Position numbers and translations under genes: made by a program
In this document: positions 7,372 through 16,028 of the stretch, in pieces
Layout: each line of letters begins with the position of its first letter
Position numbering within the stretch: the first letter of the stretch is position 1
Notes under the pieces: model-generated
What the model was told of the DNA's origin: nothing
Database searches by the model: none
Seen by the model: only the letters and a program-made list of their open reading frames with translations
NCBI GenBank assembly: GCA_035552595.1
Contig: DASZKZ010000071.1
Location: forward strand, 1-59,079
DNA from: Aeolococcus sp035552595
GTDB taxonomy: Bacteria > Chloroflexota > Dormibacteria > Aeolococcales > Aeolococcaceae
Reading direction: 5' to 3'
DNA: 59,079 bases

Positions 7372-8355
7372 TCAGCAGCTGCTCGAGGTGCCCAGGATGG
7401 CGATGATGCCCACCAGATTGAAGAGGCCGTGGACGATCGCCCCCGGGACCAGCGAGTCCGAATACTCGTAGAGCAGCGCCAGGATCACCCCCACCCCGAA
7501 GAGGGGCAGGGCCAGCACCAGCACCAGGTGGGCGGCGGAGAACACCGCCGCGCTGATCAGCACGGCGGGCAGGACGGGGATGCGGCGGCGCAGCCACCCG
7601 TAGATGAACCCGCGGAAGATCGTCTCCTCGGCGAGCGGCGCGATCAGGCACACCAGCGGGATGGCAACCCCGACGTAGCCGCCGTACTCGTCGCGCACCG
7701 TGGTGCACTGCGTGTTCGGGGAGTTGGGCAGGATCTGGGTGGCCAGGGATCCCAGCCATTCGGCCACCACCAGGGCGACCACCGCCCCGACCAGCCCGAT
7801 CGCCAGCCAGGGCAGCCAGCCCAGCCGCCCCAGCGAGCGGGGCAGCCGCCAGCCCAGGTCGCGCAGGCCCAAGCCGCGCCGCAGCAGCACGAGCACGGCC
7901 AGCGCCGCCAGCGCGGCCGCGTACGAGGCCGCCTGCCCTGCGAAGGACTCCACGGCGGTGCGCGCCGCCTGCTTGAGGCCGCCGTCGATGGCCTGGGTGA
8001 TGCCCACCAGGACGCTGCCGGTGAGCAGGACCGCGGCGGCGGCGGCGGGAAGGAACGCGGCGACATCCGACCAGTCCCACCTCCCCGCCCGACCGGGGGC
8101 CGCGGCCGCTCGGGGGAGCGCCGCCGGCTGGTGGTCGGCGGGGACGCGAAGGCCGACCAGGATCAGCACCACCGGGGAGAGGAAAGCGGCCACGAGCAGC
8201 ACCGCCCGGGCGGCGGTCGACGACGCCGACGAGCCGGCCGCCACGAAGGTCACGAAGGCCAGCGGGGCCCCGGTGAAGAGGCAGTACCTGGCCAGGTTGG
8301 CGCGCGGTGGGAGGGCGGCGGCGGGTGTGCCCGCGGGGGCTGTCGGCAGGGACAC
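7372..8355 (-). CDS. CPBP-family intramembrane glutamic protease
   Basis: 327 residues from a GTG, with about eight hydrophobic segments. The CPBP (Abi/Rce1-like) motifs are complete: EETIFRG (E243, E244, R248), FSAAH (H276) and HGLFN (H309). These membrane enzymes cut peptides or prenylated substrates within the bilayer; in bacteria many are linked to bacteriocin self-immunity or protein maturation, but no peptide gene is next to it. It converges on the SDR gene and is divergent from the holB-like gene; CAGAAT 8 nt before the GTG may be its -10 box. Confidence 0.85.
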   Translation of the reverse strand: MSLPTAPAGTPAAALPPRANLARYCLFTGAPLAFVTFVAAGSSASSTAARAVLLVAAFLSPVVLILVGLRVPADHQPAALPRAAAAPGRAGRWDWSDVAAFLPAAAAAVLLTGSVLVGITQAIDGGLKQAARTAVESFAGQAASYAAALAALAVLVLLRRGLGLRDLGWRLPRSLGRLGWLPWLAIGLVGAVVALVVAEWLGSLATQILPNSPNTQCTTVRDEYGGYVGVAIPLVCLIAPLAEETIFRGFIYGWLRRRIPVLPAVLISAAVFSAAHLVLVLALPLFGVGVILALLYEYSDSLVPGAIVHGLFNLVGIIAILGTSSSC

Positions 8356-8381
8356 GGCGGCCCATTCTGCACAATCGCCGG

Positions 8382-9491
8382 ATGCCGGCCCCCCACTCCC
8401 TGATCGGGCACGAGACGGTGCTCGAGCGCCTCGAGGATGCCTGGCGCGACGGCGTGCTGGCCCACGCCCTCCTGCTCAGCGGGCCCGCCGGGGTGGGCAA
8501 GACCGCGCTCGCGCTGCGCTTGGCCGCGAGCGTCCTCGACGCCGCCGCCTGGCCGGGCGGGCTGACCGCCCATCCCGACCTCTGGCTCGAGGACTCCGAC
8601 GCCGAGCGCATCGGCATCGATCGCATCCGCGCCGGGTCGCGGGCGGATGTGGGACCGAGCCTGCAGGACGTGATGAGCCTCCGCACCTATGCCGGAGGCA
8701 TGCGGGTGGCCCTCCTGGCCCGGGCCGATCGGCTCACCGAACAGGCGGCGGACGCTCTCCTGAAGACGCTCGAAGAACCACCGCCGGGCACGCTCATCAT
8801 TCTCTGCGCGGCCAACCCGGAGGCTCTGCCGGCCACCATCCTGTCGCGCGCGCAACAGGTCCCCATGGCCACGGTGGCGGTGCCGCGCGTCGCGGCCTGG
8901 CTCGAGGAGGCGGGCACCGAGGCGCGGCTGGCGAGGCTGGCGGCTGCGCTCGCGGGGGGCCGTCCCGGCCGCGCGCTGCGCCTGGTCTCAGAACCCGGGA
9001 GCCTGGCCGGCGAGGTCGAAGCCCTGCACGCCTTCCTGGCTGTCGCGGGGGACGGAATGGACGGGGCGCTCCGCGCCGCGTCGGAGCTCACCCCGGGGGC
9101 CGGGGCCGAGGGCCGCGAGCGGGCCATGATGCTGCTGGCGGTGTGGTCGTCGTTCGTTCGTGACGCGGCTCTCGAGGCGGCGGGGGTCACCGAGTTCCGC
9201 CTCTGGGCGGACTACGCCGAGCCGCTGCAACGCTGGGCCGAGGGCCTGGGGACGGCGCGGCTCACCGACATCCTCGGGTCCCTGCTTCGAGCCGGCGGGG
9301 AGATCGCGGCCTATGCCCAGCCGCGGCTCACCTTCGAGACGCTCTTCCTCGACATCTTCGTGGGTCCGGAGTCACCTCCCGCCGTCGCCGTCCCCGGCGT
9401 CCCAGCCGCGGTCGCGGAGGCGCCCCCGGCGACCTCCGGCGCCGCCAGGCCCAGAAGCCCGGGAGCGCGCCGCCCCCCCCGGCGGCGCTGA
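8382..9491 (+). CDS. holB: DNA polymerase III delta-prime subunit-like AAA+ protein
   Basis: 369 residues. GPAGVGKT (34-41) is the Walker A of the clamp-loader AAA+ domain; GMRVALLARADRLTEQAADALLK carries the modified Walker B and TLEEPPPGTLIIL the segment before the SRAQ sensor. The zinc-finger cysteines present in many delta-prime and tau proteins are missing, as in a subset of HolB proteins. Its role is in loading the sliding clamp with DnaX and HolA at the replication fork. The last 40 residues are a low-complexity Pro/Ala/Arg tail. CACAAT 6 nt before the ATG is a possible -10 box for a leaderless message. Confidence 0.87.
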   Translation: MPAPHSLIGHETVLERLEDAWRDGVLAHALLLSGPAGVGKTALALRLAASVLDAAAWPGGLTAHPDLWLEDSDAERIGIDRIRAGSRADVGPSLQDVMSLRTYAGGMRVALLARADRLTEQAADALLKTLEEPPPGTLIILCAANPEALPATILSRAQQVPMATVAVPRVAAWLEEAGTEARLARLAAALAGGRPGRALRLVSEPGSLAGEVEALHAFLAVAGDGMDGALRAASELTPGAGAEGRERAMMLLAVWSSFVRDAALEAAGVTEFRLWADYAEPLQRWAEGLGTARLTDILGSLLRAGGEIAAYAQPRLTFETLFLDIFVGPESPPAVAVPGVPAAVAEAPPATSGAARPRSPGARRPPRRR

Positions 9492-9510
9492 GCGGGGTCG
9501 GTCGCTCCGA

Positions 9511-9744
9511 TCAGCCCTGGTCGCGCCTGCGCAGCACCAGGAGGAGGAATCCCAGGAGGGCAAGGACCGCCACCGCCACCAGCCAGGGGCGCTCCTCGAG
9601 CTGTTCAGCCAGCGAGCTCTGGCCGCCGGCGGCGGAGAGGGGCATCTCCACGGGCGAGGAGGTCATCAGCCGCACCGTGCCGGGAACGGGCTGGTGGCGC
9701 ATGTCGCTCGCGCTCACGTCTGCGCCATCGCCCACGGCAGCCAC
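9511..9744 (-). CDS. Short tail-anchored membrane protein, unknown
   Basis: Up to 77 residues; the ATGs at internal positions Met15 or Met27 are equally possible starts. A single membrane segment near the end (WLVAVAVLALLGFLLLVL) followed by RRRDQG would place the C-terminus inside. No family is recognised. It is convergent with the holB-like gene (19 bp apart). Confidence 0.4.
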   Translation of the reverse strand: MAAVGDGADVSASDMRHQPVPGTVRLMTSSPVEMPLSAAGGQSSLAEQLEERPWLVAVAVLALLGFLLLVLRRRDQG

Positions 9745-9806
9745 CTCTGATCCGATCCCGCCGCATTATCACCGGCGGGCCCGGTGCGCGGCGGCATACT
9801 GCCCCG

Positions 9807-11087
9807 GTGAGCCGGCGGCTGCCTGACGACTTCCTCATCGGCTGCGCCAGCGCTGCCCACCAGGTGGAGGGCGGCCTCGACAACGACTGGACGCGGATGG
9901 AGCGCGAGCATCCAGAGCGCATCAAGGATGGCAGCGCGTCCGGCGTCGCCTGTGATCACTACGCTCGCTACGCTGGCGACCTGCGCCAGCTCGCGGACAT
10001 GCACAACACAGCGCATCGCTTCTCGATCGAGTGGTCGCGCGTCGAGCCGCGCGAGGGCGTCTTCGACCGCGATGCGCTGCTCCACTACCGCGATGTGGCG
10101 CGCACCTGCCGTGCCCTCCACATCGAGCCGGTGGTCACGCTCCAGCACTTCACGCTCCCGCTCTGGATGGCGGATCGAGGAGGCGTTCTCAGCCCTGACG
10201 CTCCGCGTCTGTTCGCGCGTTTCGCCGCCGCGTGCGCCGAGACGGTCGGAGCCGACGTGGGCTGGTGGATCACCGTCAACGAGCCCGCGGTGCTGGCGGT
10301 CTTCGGGTACCTGTATGGCCAATGGCCACCGCTGCGGCCCTCGATGCGCGGCTTCCTCGGAGCTCTCGAGGGCCTGGCGCGCATGCACGCCGCCGCCTAC
10401 GGCGCGCTGCACACGGTGGCTGAGGCCCGCGGTTGGCGCGCGCGCGTCTCGGTGGCCCACCACGAGCGCCCCATGCACGCCCTCGACCCGCGCTCTCCCG
10501 TGCAGCGGGCGGTCGCGATCCTGCCCAACGCCATCTTCAACCGCTGGTTCCTGCGGTCCTGCGTCACCGGGCGGTTGCTCCCGCCGGTGGGCCGCGGACA
10601 GCGGGTTCCCGGGCTGCGCGACTCACTCGACTACCTGGGGGTCAACTACTACTGCGACGAGTGGGTGCGCTTCAACCCTCGTCAGCCGCTTCAGCTCTTC
10701 GCCGAGAGCGTGGTGCCCGCCTCACTTCCGGTGTCGTCCTTCGGGTGGCCCATCGAAGCTGACGGTCTGCGCCGTGCGCTGGAGGCTCTCTGGAATGAGT
10801 TCCACCTGCCCGTGCTGATCACCGAGAACGGAGTCGCCGACGAGGCGGACGAGCTCCGACCGCGGTTCCTCATCGATCACCTCACGGCAGTGTGCGACGC
10901 CATCGCCGCCGGGGTGGATGTGCGCGGTTATCTTCACTGGACGGCCATGGACAACTTCGAGTGGGCCGAGGGGTACTCCAGGCGCTTCGGGCTGCTCAGC
11001 GTCGATCGAGACACCCTGGAACGCACCGCCAAGCCGAGCGCCGGGCTGTTCGCCGAGATCTGCCGGACGCGACAGGTACCCAGCTAG
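9807..11087 (+). CDS. Family 1 glycoside hydrolase (beta-glucosidase/beta-galactosidase type)
   Basis: 426 residues from a GTG, no signal peptide, so cytoplasmic. Acid/base Glu159 lies in ITVNEP and nucleophile Glu340 in LITENG; other GH1 markers are FLIGCASAAHQVEGG at the start, RFSIEWSR and HWTAMDNFEWAEGYSRRFGL near the end. It hydrolyses beta-linked glucosides or galactosides with retention. It stands alone, with no sugar transporter beside it, so the natural substrate is unclear. CATACT 6 nt before the start resembles a -10 box of a leaderless gene. Confidence 0.93.
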   Translation: MSRRLPDDFLIGCASAAHQVEGGLDNDWTRMEREHPERIKDGSASGVACDHYARYAGDLRQLADMHNTAHRFSIEWSRVEPREGVFDRDALLHYRDVARTCRALHIEPVVTLQHFTLPLWMADRGGVLSPDAPRLFARFAAACAETVGADVGWWITVNEPAVLAVFGYLYGQWPPLRPSMRGFLGALEGLARMHAAAYGALHTVAEARGWRARVSVAHHERPMHALDPRSPVQRAVAILPNAIFNRWFLRSCVTGRLLPPVGRGQRVPGLRDSLDYLGVNYYCDEWVRFNPRQPLQLFAESVVPASLPVSSFGWPIEADGLRRALEALWNEFHLPVLITENGVADEADELRPRFLIDHLTAVCDAIAAGVDVRGYLHWTAMDNFEWAEGYSRRFGLLSVDRDTLERTAKPSAGLFAEICRTRQVPS

Positions 11088-11244
11088 CCGGGACGGCACG
11101 CGCCTCGTGCGCGCTGACCAAGAGACGGCGCCTCGACTTGTGATCGACGCATGTAGAAACCACGCCCGCGATGGCCAAAACTCGCTGCACCGGGCGGCAA
11201 CGCGACGTGCCGACCAGGGACAGGCTCGAAACGGGGGTGACCAT

Positions 11245-12651
11245 ATGTTGGGCGCGTTGACTCCAGATCCCAGCTGGCTGAACTCTGGGGACACGGCGTG
11301 GCAGCTGACGTCGGCCACGCTGGTCGGGATCATGAGCATTCCCGGCCTGGCGATCCTCTACGCCGGCCTGATGAAGCGCAAATGGGCGGTCAACTCCGCC
11401 CTCATGGTTGTGTACGCGTTCGCCATGACCCTGGTGGTCTGGATGTTCTTCGCGTACGACATGAGCTTCGGTCATCCCGCCAACCTGGGACCGGGAGCAC
11501 TGTCGACCATGGTGGGCGTGCCGCACATGGTCGCCGGAGCGACCGACCTGACGCAGCAGGCGAGCATCCCGCTGCTGTCCGGTCTCATCCCCGACCTTCG
11601 CTTCCCGATGTCGTCGCTGGTGTACTTCCAGTTCGTCTTTGCGGCGATCACGGTGATCATCCTCGGCGGGGCGCTGCTCGGACGCATCAGCTTCCGCGCC
11701 TGGGCGCTCTTCGTGCCGCTGTGGATCACGCTGGTGTACTCGGTGGGGGCGTTCAGCCTCTGGGGTGGCGGTTGGCTGAGCGCGATGGGCGCGGTCGACT
11801 ACAGCGGTGGGTACGTCATCCACGTGGCGGCGGCTGCATCGGGCTTCGTGGCGGCCATGGTCGTTGGACCCCGTCTGCTCAAGGACCGCAACGCCTCACC
11901 CAGCAACATCATGCTGGCGGTGGCGGGCGGTGGATTGCTGTGGCTCGGTTGGAGCGGCTTCAACGGAGGTGACCCGTACTTCGCCAACGCCGACGCCTCG
12001 GCCGCGGTCCTCAACACCCATCTCTGCACCGCCACAGCCCTGCTGGTCTGGATGCTCATGGATGTGTTCTTCGCCAAGCGGGCGAGCATCATCGGCATGA
12101 TCAACGGGATGATCGCGGGCCTGGTGGCGATCACCCCCGCGGCGGGGTATGTCAACGGCTACTCGGCATTCATCATCGGCATCGTCGCCGGTGTGCTGCC
12201 CTGGCTGAGCATGAACAAGCTCGGCAAGACGCGCCTCTTCACCAGGGTCGATGACACCCTCGGTGTCTTCCACACCCACGGCGTTGCAGGAGCGAGCGGC
12301 GGGCTTCTGACCGGCGTGCTCGCCTCACCGAACATGATCGTGTACATCGGCACCGGCAGCACGGCGTCCGTCTCGGTGACCGGGCTGGTCTACGGAAACG
12401 CGCACCAGCTGTTCGTCCAGGCCCTGGCGCTGGCCTTCATCATCGGCTACGACGTGGTGGCGACATTCATCGTCATCAAGCTGGTCTCGTTCGTGGTGCC
12501 GCTGCGCATGACGGACGAGCAGCTGGAAACCGGGGATCGGGTTGTGCACGGGGAGGTGGCGATCGACATGCAGCCACACGATCCCGTTCCCATCGACGGC
12601 AACGGGAACAGCCGGCCGCTCGTCCCGGTGGGCGTCGGCGAGAGCATCTGA
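11245..12651 (+). CDS. amt: Ammonium transporter (Amt/MEP/Rh family), first copy
   Basis: 468 residues from the ATG at 11245; the frame is open upstream but that part overlaps the GH1 gene. About eleven membrane segments; SIPGLAILYAGLMKRK near the N-terminus is the family signature, and the pore His pair is present in GGYVIHVAAAASG and VFHTHGVAGASGG. There is no cleaved signal peptide, unlike the second copy at 16029. The cytoplasmic tail (RMTDEQLETGDRVVHGE...) is about 50 residues. It opens the nitrogen island and is followed by a strong hairpin, so it is probably monocistronic. The 157 bases before it hold no clear promoter. Confidence 0.94.
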   Translation: MLGALTPDPSWLNSGDTAWQLTSATLVGIMSIPGLAILYAGLMKRKWAVNSALMVVYAFAMTLVVWMFFAYDMSFGHPANLGPGALSTMVGVPHMVAGATDLTQQASIPLLSGLIPDLRFPMSSLVYFQFVFAAITVIILGGALLGRISFRAWALFVPLWITLVYSVGAFSLWGGGWLSAMGAVDYSGGYVIHVAAAASGFVAAMVVGPRLLKDRNASPSNIMLAVAGGGLLWLGWSGFNGGDPYFANADASAAVLNTHLCTATALLVWMLMDVFFAKRASIIGMINGMIAGLVAITPAAGYVNGYSAFIIGIVAGVLPWLSMNKLGKTRLFTRVDDTLGVFHTHGVAGASGGLLTGVLASPNMIVYIGTGSTASVSVTGLVYGNAHQLFVQALALAFIIGYDVVATFIVIKLVSFVVPLRMTDEQLETGDRVVHGEVAIDMQPHDPVPIDGNGNSRPLVPVGVGESI

Positions 12652-12671
12652 CCTCCATCGACGGGAAAACG

Positions 12672-12707
12672 CGGTGCGGCCCCAGAGGTGGTCTCTGGGC
12701 CGCACCG
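12672..12707 (+). terminator. Strong hairpin downstream of amt
   Basis: CGGTGCGGCC(C)CAGAG pairs with CTCTGGGCCGCACCG around loop GTGGT: 15 bp with one bulged C, starting 21 bases after the amt stop. No U-run follows, as is common in G+C-rich genomes. Confidence 0.6.
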
Positions 12708-12837
12708 TCGTGGGTCGACTGACCGACTGCCTGATCGCCAGCCAGCAGACCCTCAGTACTCCCCGCACAAACCTCAAGCCCGCCACGGCTCGCAAACCGC
12801 TCGCTCAAGTCTGTTACGATCCCAATGGGGTGTTGGC

Positions 12838-12851
12838 CTTGTGCACTGCGC
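12838..12851 (+). promoter_or_regulatory. TTGTGC-type motif in the glnA leader
   Basis: CTTGTGCACTGCGC matches 12 of 14 bases of the motif before the second glnA (18274). It lies just ahead of the AGGAG ribosome site (12854-12858). TACGAT at 12815-12820 could be the -10 box, which would put this motif in the 5' leader. Confidence 0.4.
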
Positions 12852-12867
12852 CTAGGAGTTGGATCAA

Positions 12868-14214
12868 ATGAACGCTCGGGTAGCCGCCGCGGACGCGACC
12901 AGAGATCACGACATCCTCGCCCGCGTCGCCGGCGCCGGGGTTCGCCAGGTCCACCTCCAGTTCAGCGACGTGCTGGGCACCGTCAAGACGGTGACCATCC
13001 CCGCCGGCGGGCTCGAGGCGGCGCTGGCGCACGGGGTCTGGTTCGACGGCAGCTCGGTCGAGGGCTTCACCCGCACGGCCGAGAGCGACATGTACCTGGC
13101 GCCGGACCCGGCCACGCTGCAGCTGCTGCCCTGGACGGCGGAGCCCACCGCACGGTTGATCTGCTGGGCCAGGACGCCCGACGGGGAGCCCTACTCCGGC
13201 GATCCCCGGGGCGCGCTGCAGCGCGCTGTCGACCACGCCGGCTCGCTGGGCTACGCGTACCGCGTCGGGCCTGAGGTCGAGTTCTTCCTGCTCGAGCGGG
13301 CGGCCGACGGCACGCCCCAGGCGCGGGGCGACGACGGCGCCGGCTACTTCGACGTCACCGGAAGCGGCGCCACGGACCTGCGCCAGGCCATGCTCGCGGC
13401 CGCCAGCGCGGTCGGGGTGGAGATCAACAGCGCTCACCACGAGGTCGCCCCGGGTCAGCACGAGGTCGATCTCGGCGCCGCCGACGTGCTCGCCGCCGCC
13501 GACGCCATCGTCACCTTCCGGCTGGCGCTCCAGGCGGTCGCCCAGGCCGCCGGGGTCATCGCCAGCTTCATGCCCAAGCCGTTCAACGACCAGCCCGGCA
13601 GCGGCATGCACGTCCACCAGAGCCTGGATCGCATCGGCGCCGGCAATGCCTTCGCCGGTGCCGACGACTACGGCCTCAGCGACGTCGCCAAGCACTTCAT
13701 CGCCGGCCAGCTCCACCACGCCGCCGGGATGTGCCTGGTGCTCGCCCCCCTGGTCAACTCCTACAAGCGGCTGGTGCGCGGCCTGGAAGCGCCCATCTTC
13801 CTCTCCTGGGCACGCACCAACAGAGGGGCGCTGATTCGCGTGCCCCACGTCTCCCGTGCCGAGGCGGCACGGGTCGAGCTGCGCAGCCCTGACCCATCGT
13901 GCAACCCGTACCTGGCCTTCGCGGTGATGCTGAGGTGCGGGCTGGACGGGATCGAGAGGCGCCTCCCCCTGCCTCCGCCGGTGGAGGAGGCGCTGTACGG
14001 CTTCGACGAGGTCGAGCTGGAGCGGCGCAACGTCGGCGTCCTCCCCGACAACCTCAAGGACGCCGTGGATGCGTGCGCGGCCGACGACGTGGTTCGCGAT
14101 GCGCTCGGCGACAACCTCGCCGATCGCTTCCTCGAGGCCAAGAGGGCGGAGTGGCGCGAGTACCGCGGCCAGGTCACCGGTTGGGAGCTGGAGCGCTACC
14201 TGGAGCGGGCCTGA
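12868..14214 (+). CDS. glnA: Glutamine synthetase, type I-alpha-like
   Basis: 448 residues starting at the ATG at 12868, with AGGAG nine bases before it. It joins ammonia to glutamate using ATP. FDGSSVEG, the GPEVEFFLL metal-site segment, GSGMHVHQSL and ELRSPDPSCNPYLAFAVML carry the active-site residues. It is about 50 residues shorter than the enzyme at 18424 and lacks an adenylylation-site Tyr loop. GFTRTAESDMY keeps the Arg that in Bacillus-type GSI-alpha mediates feedback inhibition, so control is probably allosteric. A divergent GS-like enzyme using another amine is possible. It is followed after 37 bases by the PucR regulator in the same direction. Confidence 0.88.
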   Translation: MNARVAAADATRDHDILARVAGAGVRQVHLQFSDVLGTVKTVTIPAGGLEAALAHGVWFDGSSVEGFTRTAESDMYLAPDPATLQLLPWTAEPTARLICWARTPDGEPYSGDPRGALQRAVDHAGSLGYAYRVGPEVEFFLLERAADGTPQARGDDGAGYFDVTGSGATDLRQAMLAAASAVGVEINSAHHEVAPGQHEVDLGAADVLAAADAIVTFRLALQAVAQAAGVIASFMPKPFNDQPGSGMHVHQSLDRIGAGNAFAGADDYGLSDVAKHFIAGQLHHAAGMCLVLAPLVNSYKRLVRGLEAPIFLSWARTNRGALIRVPHVSRAEAARVELRSPDPSCNPYLAFAVMLRCGLDGIERRLPLPPPVEEALYGFDEVELERRNVGVLPDNLKDAVDACAADDVVRDALGDNLADRFLEAKRAEWREYRGQVTGWELERYLERA

Positions 14215-14251
14215 TCATGCGGCGGGCAGCGCATGGGGCGGGCCGGCCCTG

Positions 14252-15886
14252 ATGGAGAGCGCGGTGATCACCGTGCGCGACGTCTGGCGCGGGGCTCTGC
14301 CCGACGGGACCGAGCTCCTCGGCGGCGGCGCCGGGTTGGACAGGCGTGTGGAATGGGCGACCACCCTGCGCACCCGTCCGCCCGCGTTCGAGGCCATCAA
14401 GGGCGGGGAGATGGCCCTGGTGCCGGTGGCGTCGATCAAGCTGCTCGACGAGCGCCTCGAGCTTGCCGACGTCATGAACACGCTGGCGGAGAAGGGCGGG
14501 GTCGCCGTCGCCGTGGTCGGCAACGCGTCGCCGGGCAGCCTGGGAGTCGCGGAACGGCGTCTCATGCCGCTGCTCCGCCTCCCCGACGGCTCCCACGTCA
14601 CGGAGATGCAGCAGCTGGTGGTGCGCTACATCGTCGAACAGCGGACTGTCCTCCACGACCGGTCCCAGCTCCTCCAGATGGAGCTCATGCAGCTTGCCCT
14701 CGGCGGAGCCGGCACCGACGCCATCGTCGCCCGGCTCGGGGAGGTCACCGGCAGGGTGGTCTCGTGGCACGACGCCACAGGAACGCTGCGCAGCGTCTCC
14801 GGCGAGCTGCCGGCCACCGTCCGCGAGGCGCTCGGCAACGGCGACGAGCTGCTCCGCTGGGTGGCGGGGCAGACGGTGCCCGCCGCCGACCCTCCCGTCA
14901 ACGAGTTCAGCCTGCCGCGCGGACGAGCCCGCCTGGTCGCCCCCATCCCGGGGCGGGACGGAGTCCACGGCTTCGTGTCGATGATCGGCGAGGAGCACCA
15001 GCTCGGCCAGCTGGAGCGCGTGGCCGTGGCTCGCGGGGCGTCGGCCTGCGCCATCGAGCTCGATCGGGAACGCGCCGTGCTGCGAGCCCGCGACGACCTC
15101 GAGGGCGAGCTGGTGGCGGCGCTGGTCGAGGGCTCCTATGGATCGGAGGCGGGAGCCACCGAGCGGGCCCATCGCCTCGGCTTCGACGCGGCTGAGCCGT
15201 TCAGCGTTCTCGTCGTTCGAGGCCGGAACTCGGGGACCGCCGCCCTCGACACGCTGACGGTGGCGGCGCGCCGCTGCGTGGCGCGGAGCGCGCCGGGCAC
15301 GCTGGTGGCCGCCCACGACGGCACGGTGTGTGTGCTGGTCCCCGACGACGGCGAGCCCGGGGCCCGCAGCCTGGCGGTGGCCGAGACCCTGCGTGCGGAC
15401 TGCGCGGCCGCGCTGCGCGACGAGGTGATCGTGGGTGTGGGTCGCTCGCGCAGCGGTCCGCAGGGGGTGCGGCAATCCCATCGCGAGGCGGAGCACGCGC
15501 TGCGGATCAGCGCCCGGCTCCAGGCCCCCCGGGCTGTCGCCGCCTTCGCCGATCTGGGGCTGCACCGGCTCCTGGTGGCGATGACCCAGCACGCCGAGCT
15601 CGAGGACTTCTACCGCCAGACGGCGGGGTCGCTGCTCGCCTACGACGAGCGCACCGGCTCCGGGCTGATGGACACGCTCGACGCCTTCTTCCACTGCCAC
15701 GGGTCGCCGACCGACACGGCGCAGCGACTCCATCTCCACCGCAACACGGTGCTGTACCGGCTGCGCCGCATCGAGGAGATCGGCGGCCTGCGCCTCGACG
15801 ACGCGGGGACGCGTCTCAACCTCCACCTCTGCCTGCGCATCCGCGACGTGCTGCCCGCGATGATGCCGGCGCGCCCAAGCGGCTGA
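14252..15886 (+). CDS. PucR-family transcriptional regulator
   Basis: 544 residues from the ATG at 14252. The N-terminal PucR sensor domain (about 1-125, with TRPPAFEAIKGGEMALVP) is followed by a GAF/GGDEF-like central region and a C-terminal helix-turn-helix of the PucR/CdaR type: DTLDAFFHCHGSPTDTAQRL then HLHRNTVLYRLRRIEE. Such proteins control purine, allantoin or other nitrogen-source genes in response to a small ligand. Its place between glutamine synthetase and ammonium transporter genes makes nitrogen assimilation the likely target. It may recognise the palindromes at 15892-15934, which begin only 6 bases after its stop. Confidence 0.88.
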   Translation: MESAVITVRDVWRGALPDGTELLGGGAGLDRRVEWATTLRTRPPAFEAIKGGEMALVPVASIKLLDERLELADVMNTLAEKGGVAVAVVGNASPGSLGVAERRLMPLLRLPDGSHVTEMQQLVVRYIVEQRTVLHDRSQLLQMELMQLALGGAGTDAIVARLGEVTGRVVSWHDATGTLRSVSGELPATVREALGNGDELLRWVAGQTVPAADPPVNEFSLPRGRARLVAPIPGRDGVHGFVSMIGEEHQLGQLERVAVARGASACAIELDRERAVLRARDDLEGELVAALVEGSYGSEAGATERAHRLGFDAAEPFSVLVVRGRNSGTAALDTLTVAARRCVARSAPGTLVAAHDGTVCVLVPDDGEPGARSLAVAETLRADCAAALRDEVIVGVGRSRSGPQGVRQSHREAEHALRISARLQAPRAVAAFADLGLHRLLVAMTQHAELEDFYRQTAGSLLAYDERTGSGLMDTLDAFFHCHGSPTDTAQRLHLHRNTVLYRLRRIEEIGGLRLDDAGTRLNLHLCLRIRDVLPAMMPARPSG

Positions 15887-15891
15887 CCCCT

Positions 15892-15934
15892 GGTTTGTAC
15901 TCAGCGCACACCAGATTTGTGCCCACTGCACAAA
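15892..15934 (+). promoter_or_regulatory. Two palindromes upstream of the second amt
   Basis: TTTGTGC-CCACT-GCACAAA at 15916-15934 is a perfect 7-bp inverted repeat. A weaker palindrome, GGTTTGTAC...GCGCACACC (15892-15912), is centred 23 bp upstream, two helical turns away. Both lie 95-137 bases before the TTG start of the transporter, a usual position for activator or repressor sites of nitrogen genes. Confidence 0.55.
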
Positions 15935-16028
15935 GCGACGCGCGCGAAGTTGTGGCGGCCCGCGCAACGAGGACGGCCTGGCCACTTCCTAGTCTGTGCG
16001 ACAACCACCAGCGACGAGGAGAACGCCC

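Noticed and set aside
11088..11244. Possible nitrogen-motif site (ACTTGTGATCGACGCATGT) before the first amt
   Set aside because: It shares only the TTGTG half-site and is not palindromic, so I left it out of the motif set.
14174..15985. Open minus-strand frame of about 600 codons opposite pucR
   Set aside because: It is His/Arg/Gly/Gln-rich, has no recognisable motif and lies exactly antisense to a well-conserved PucR protein; in very G+C-rich DNA such frames are expected.
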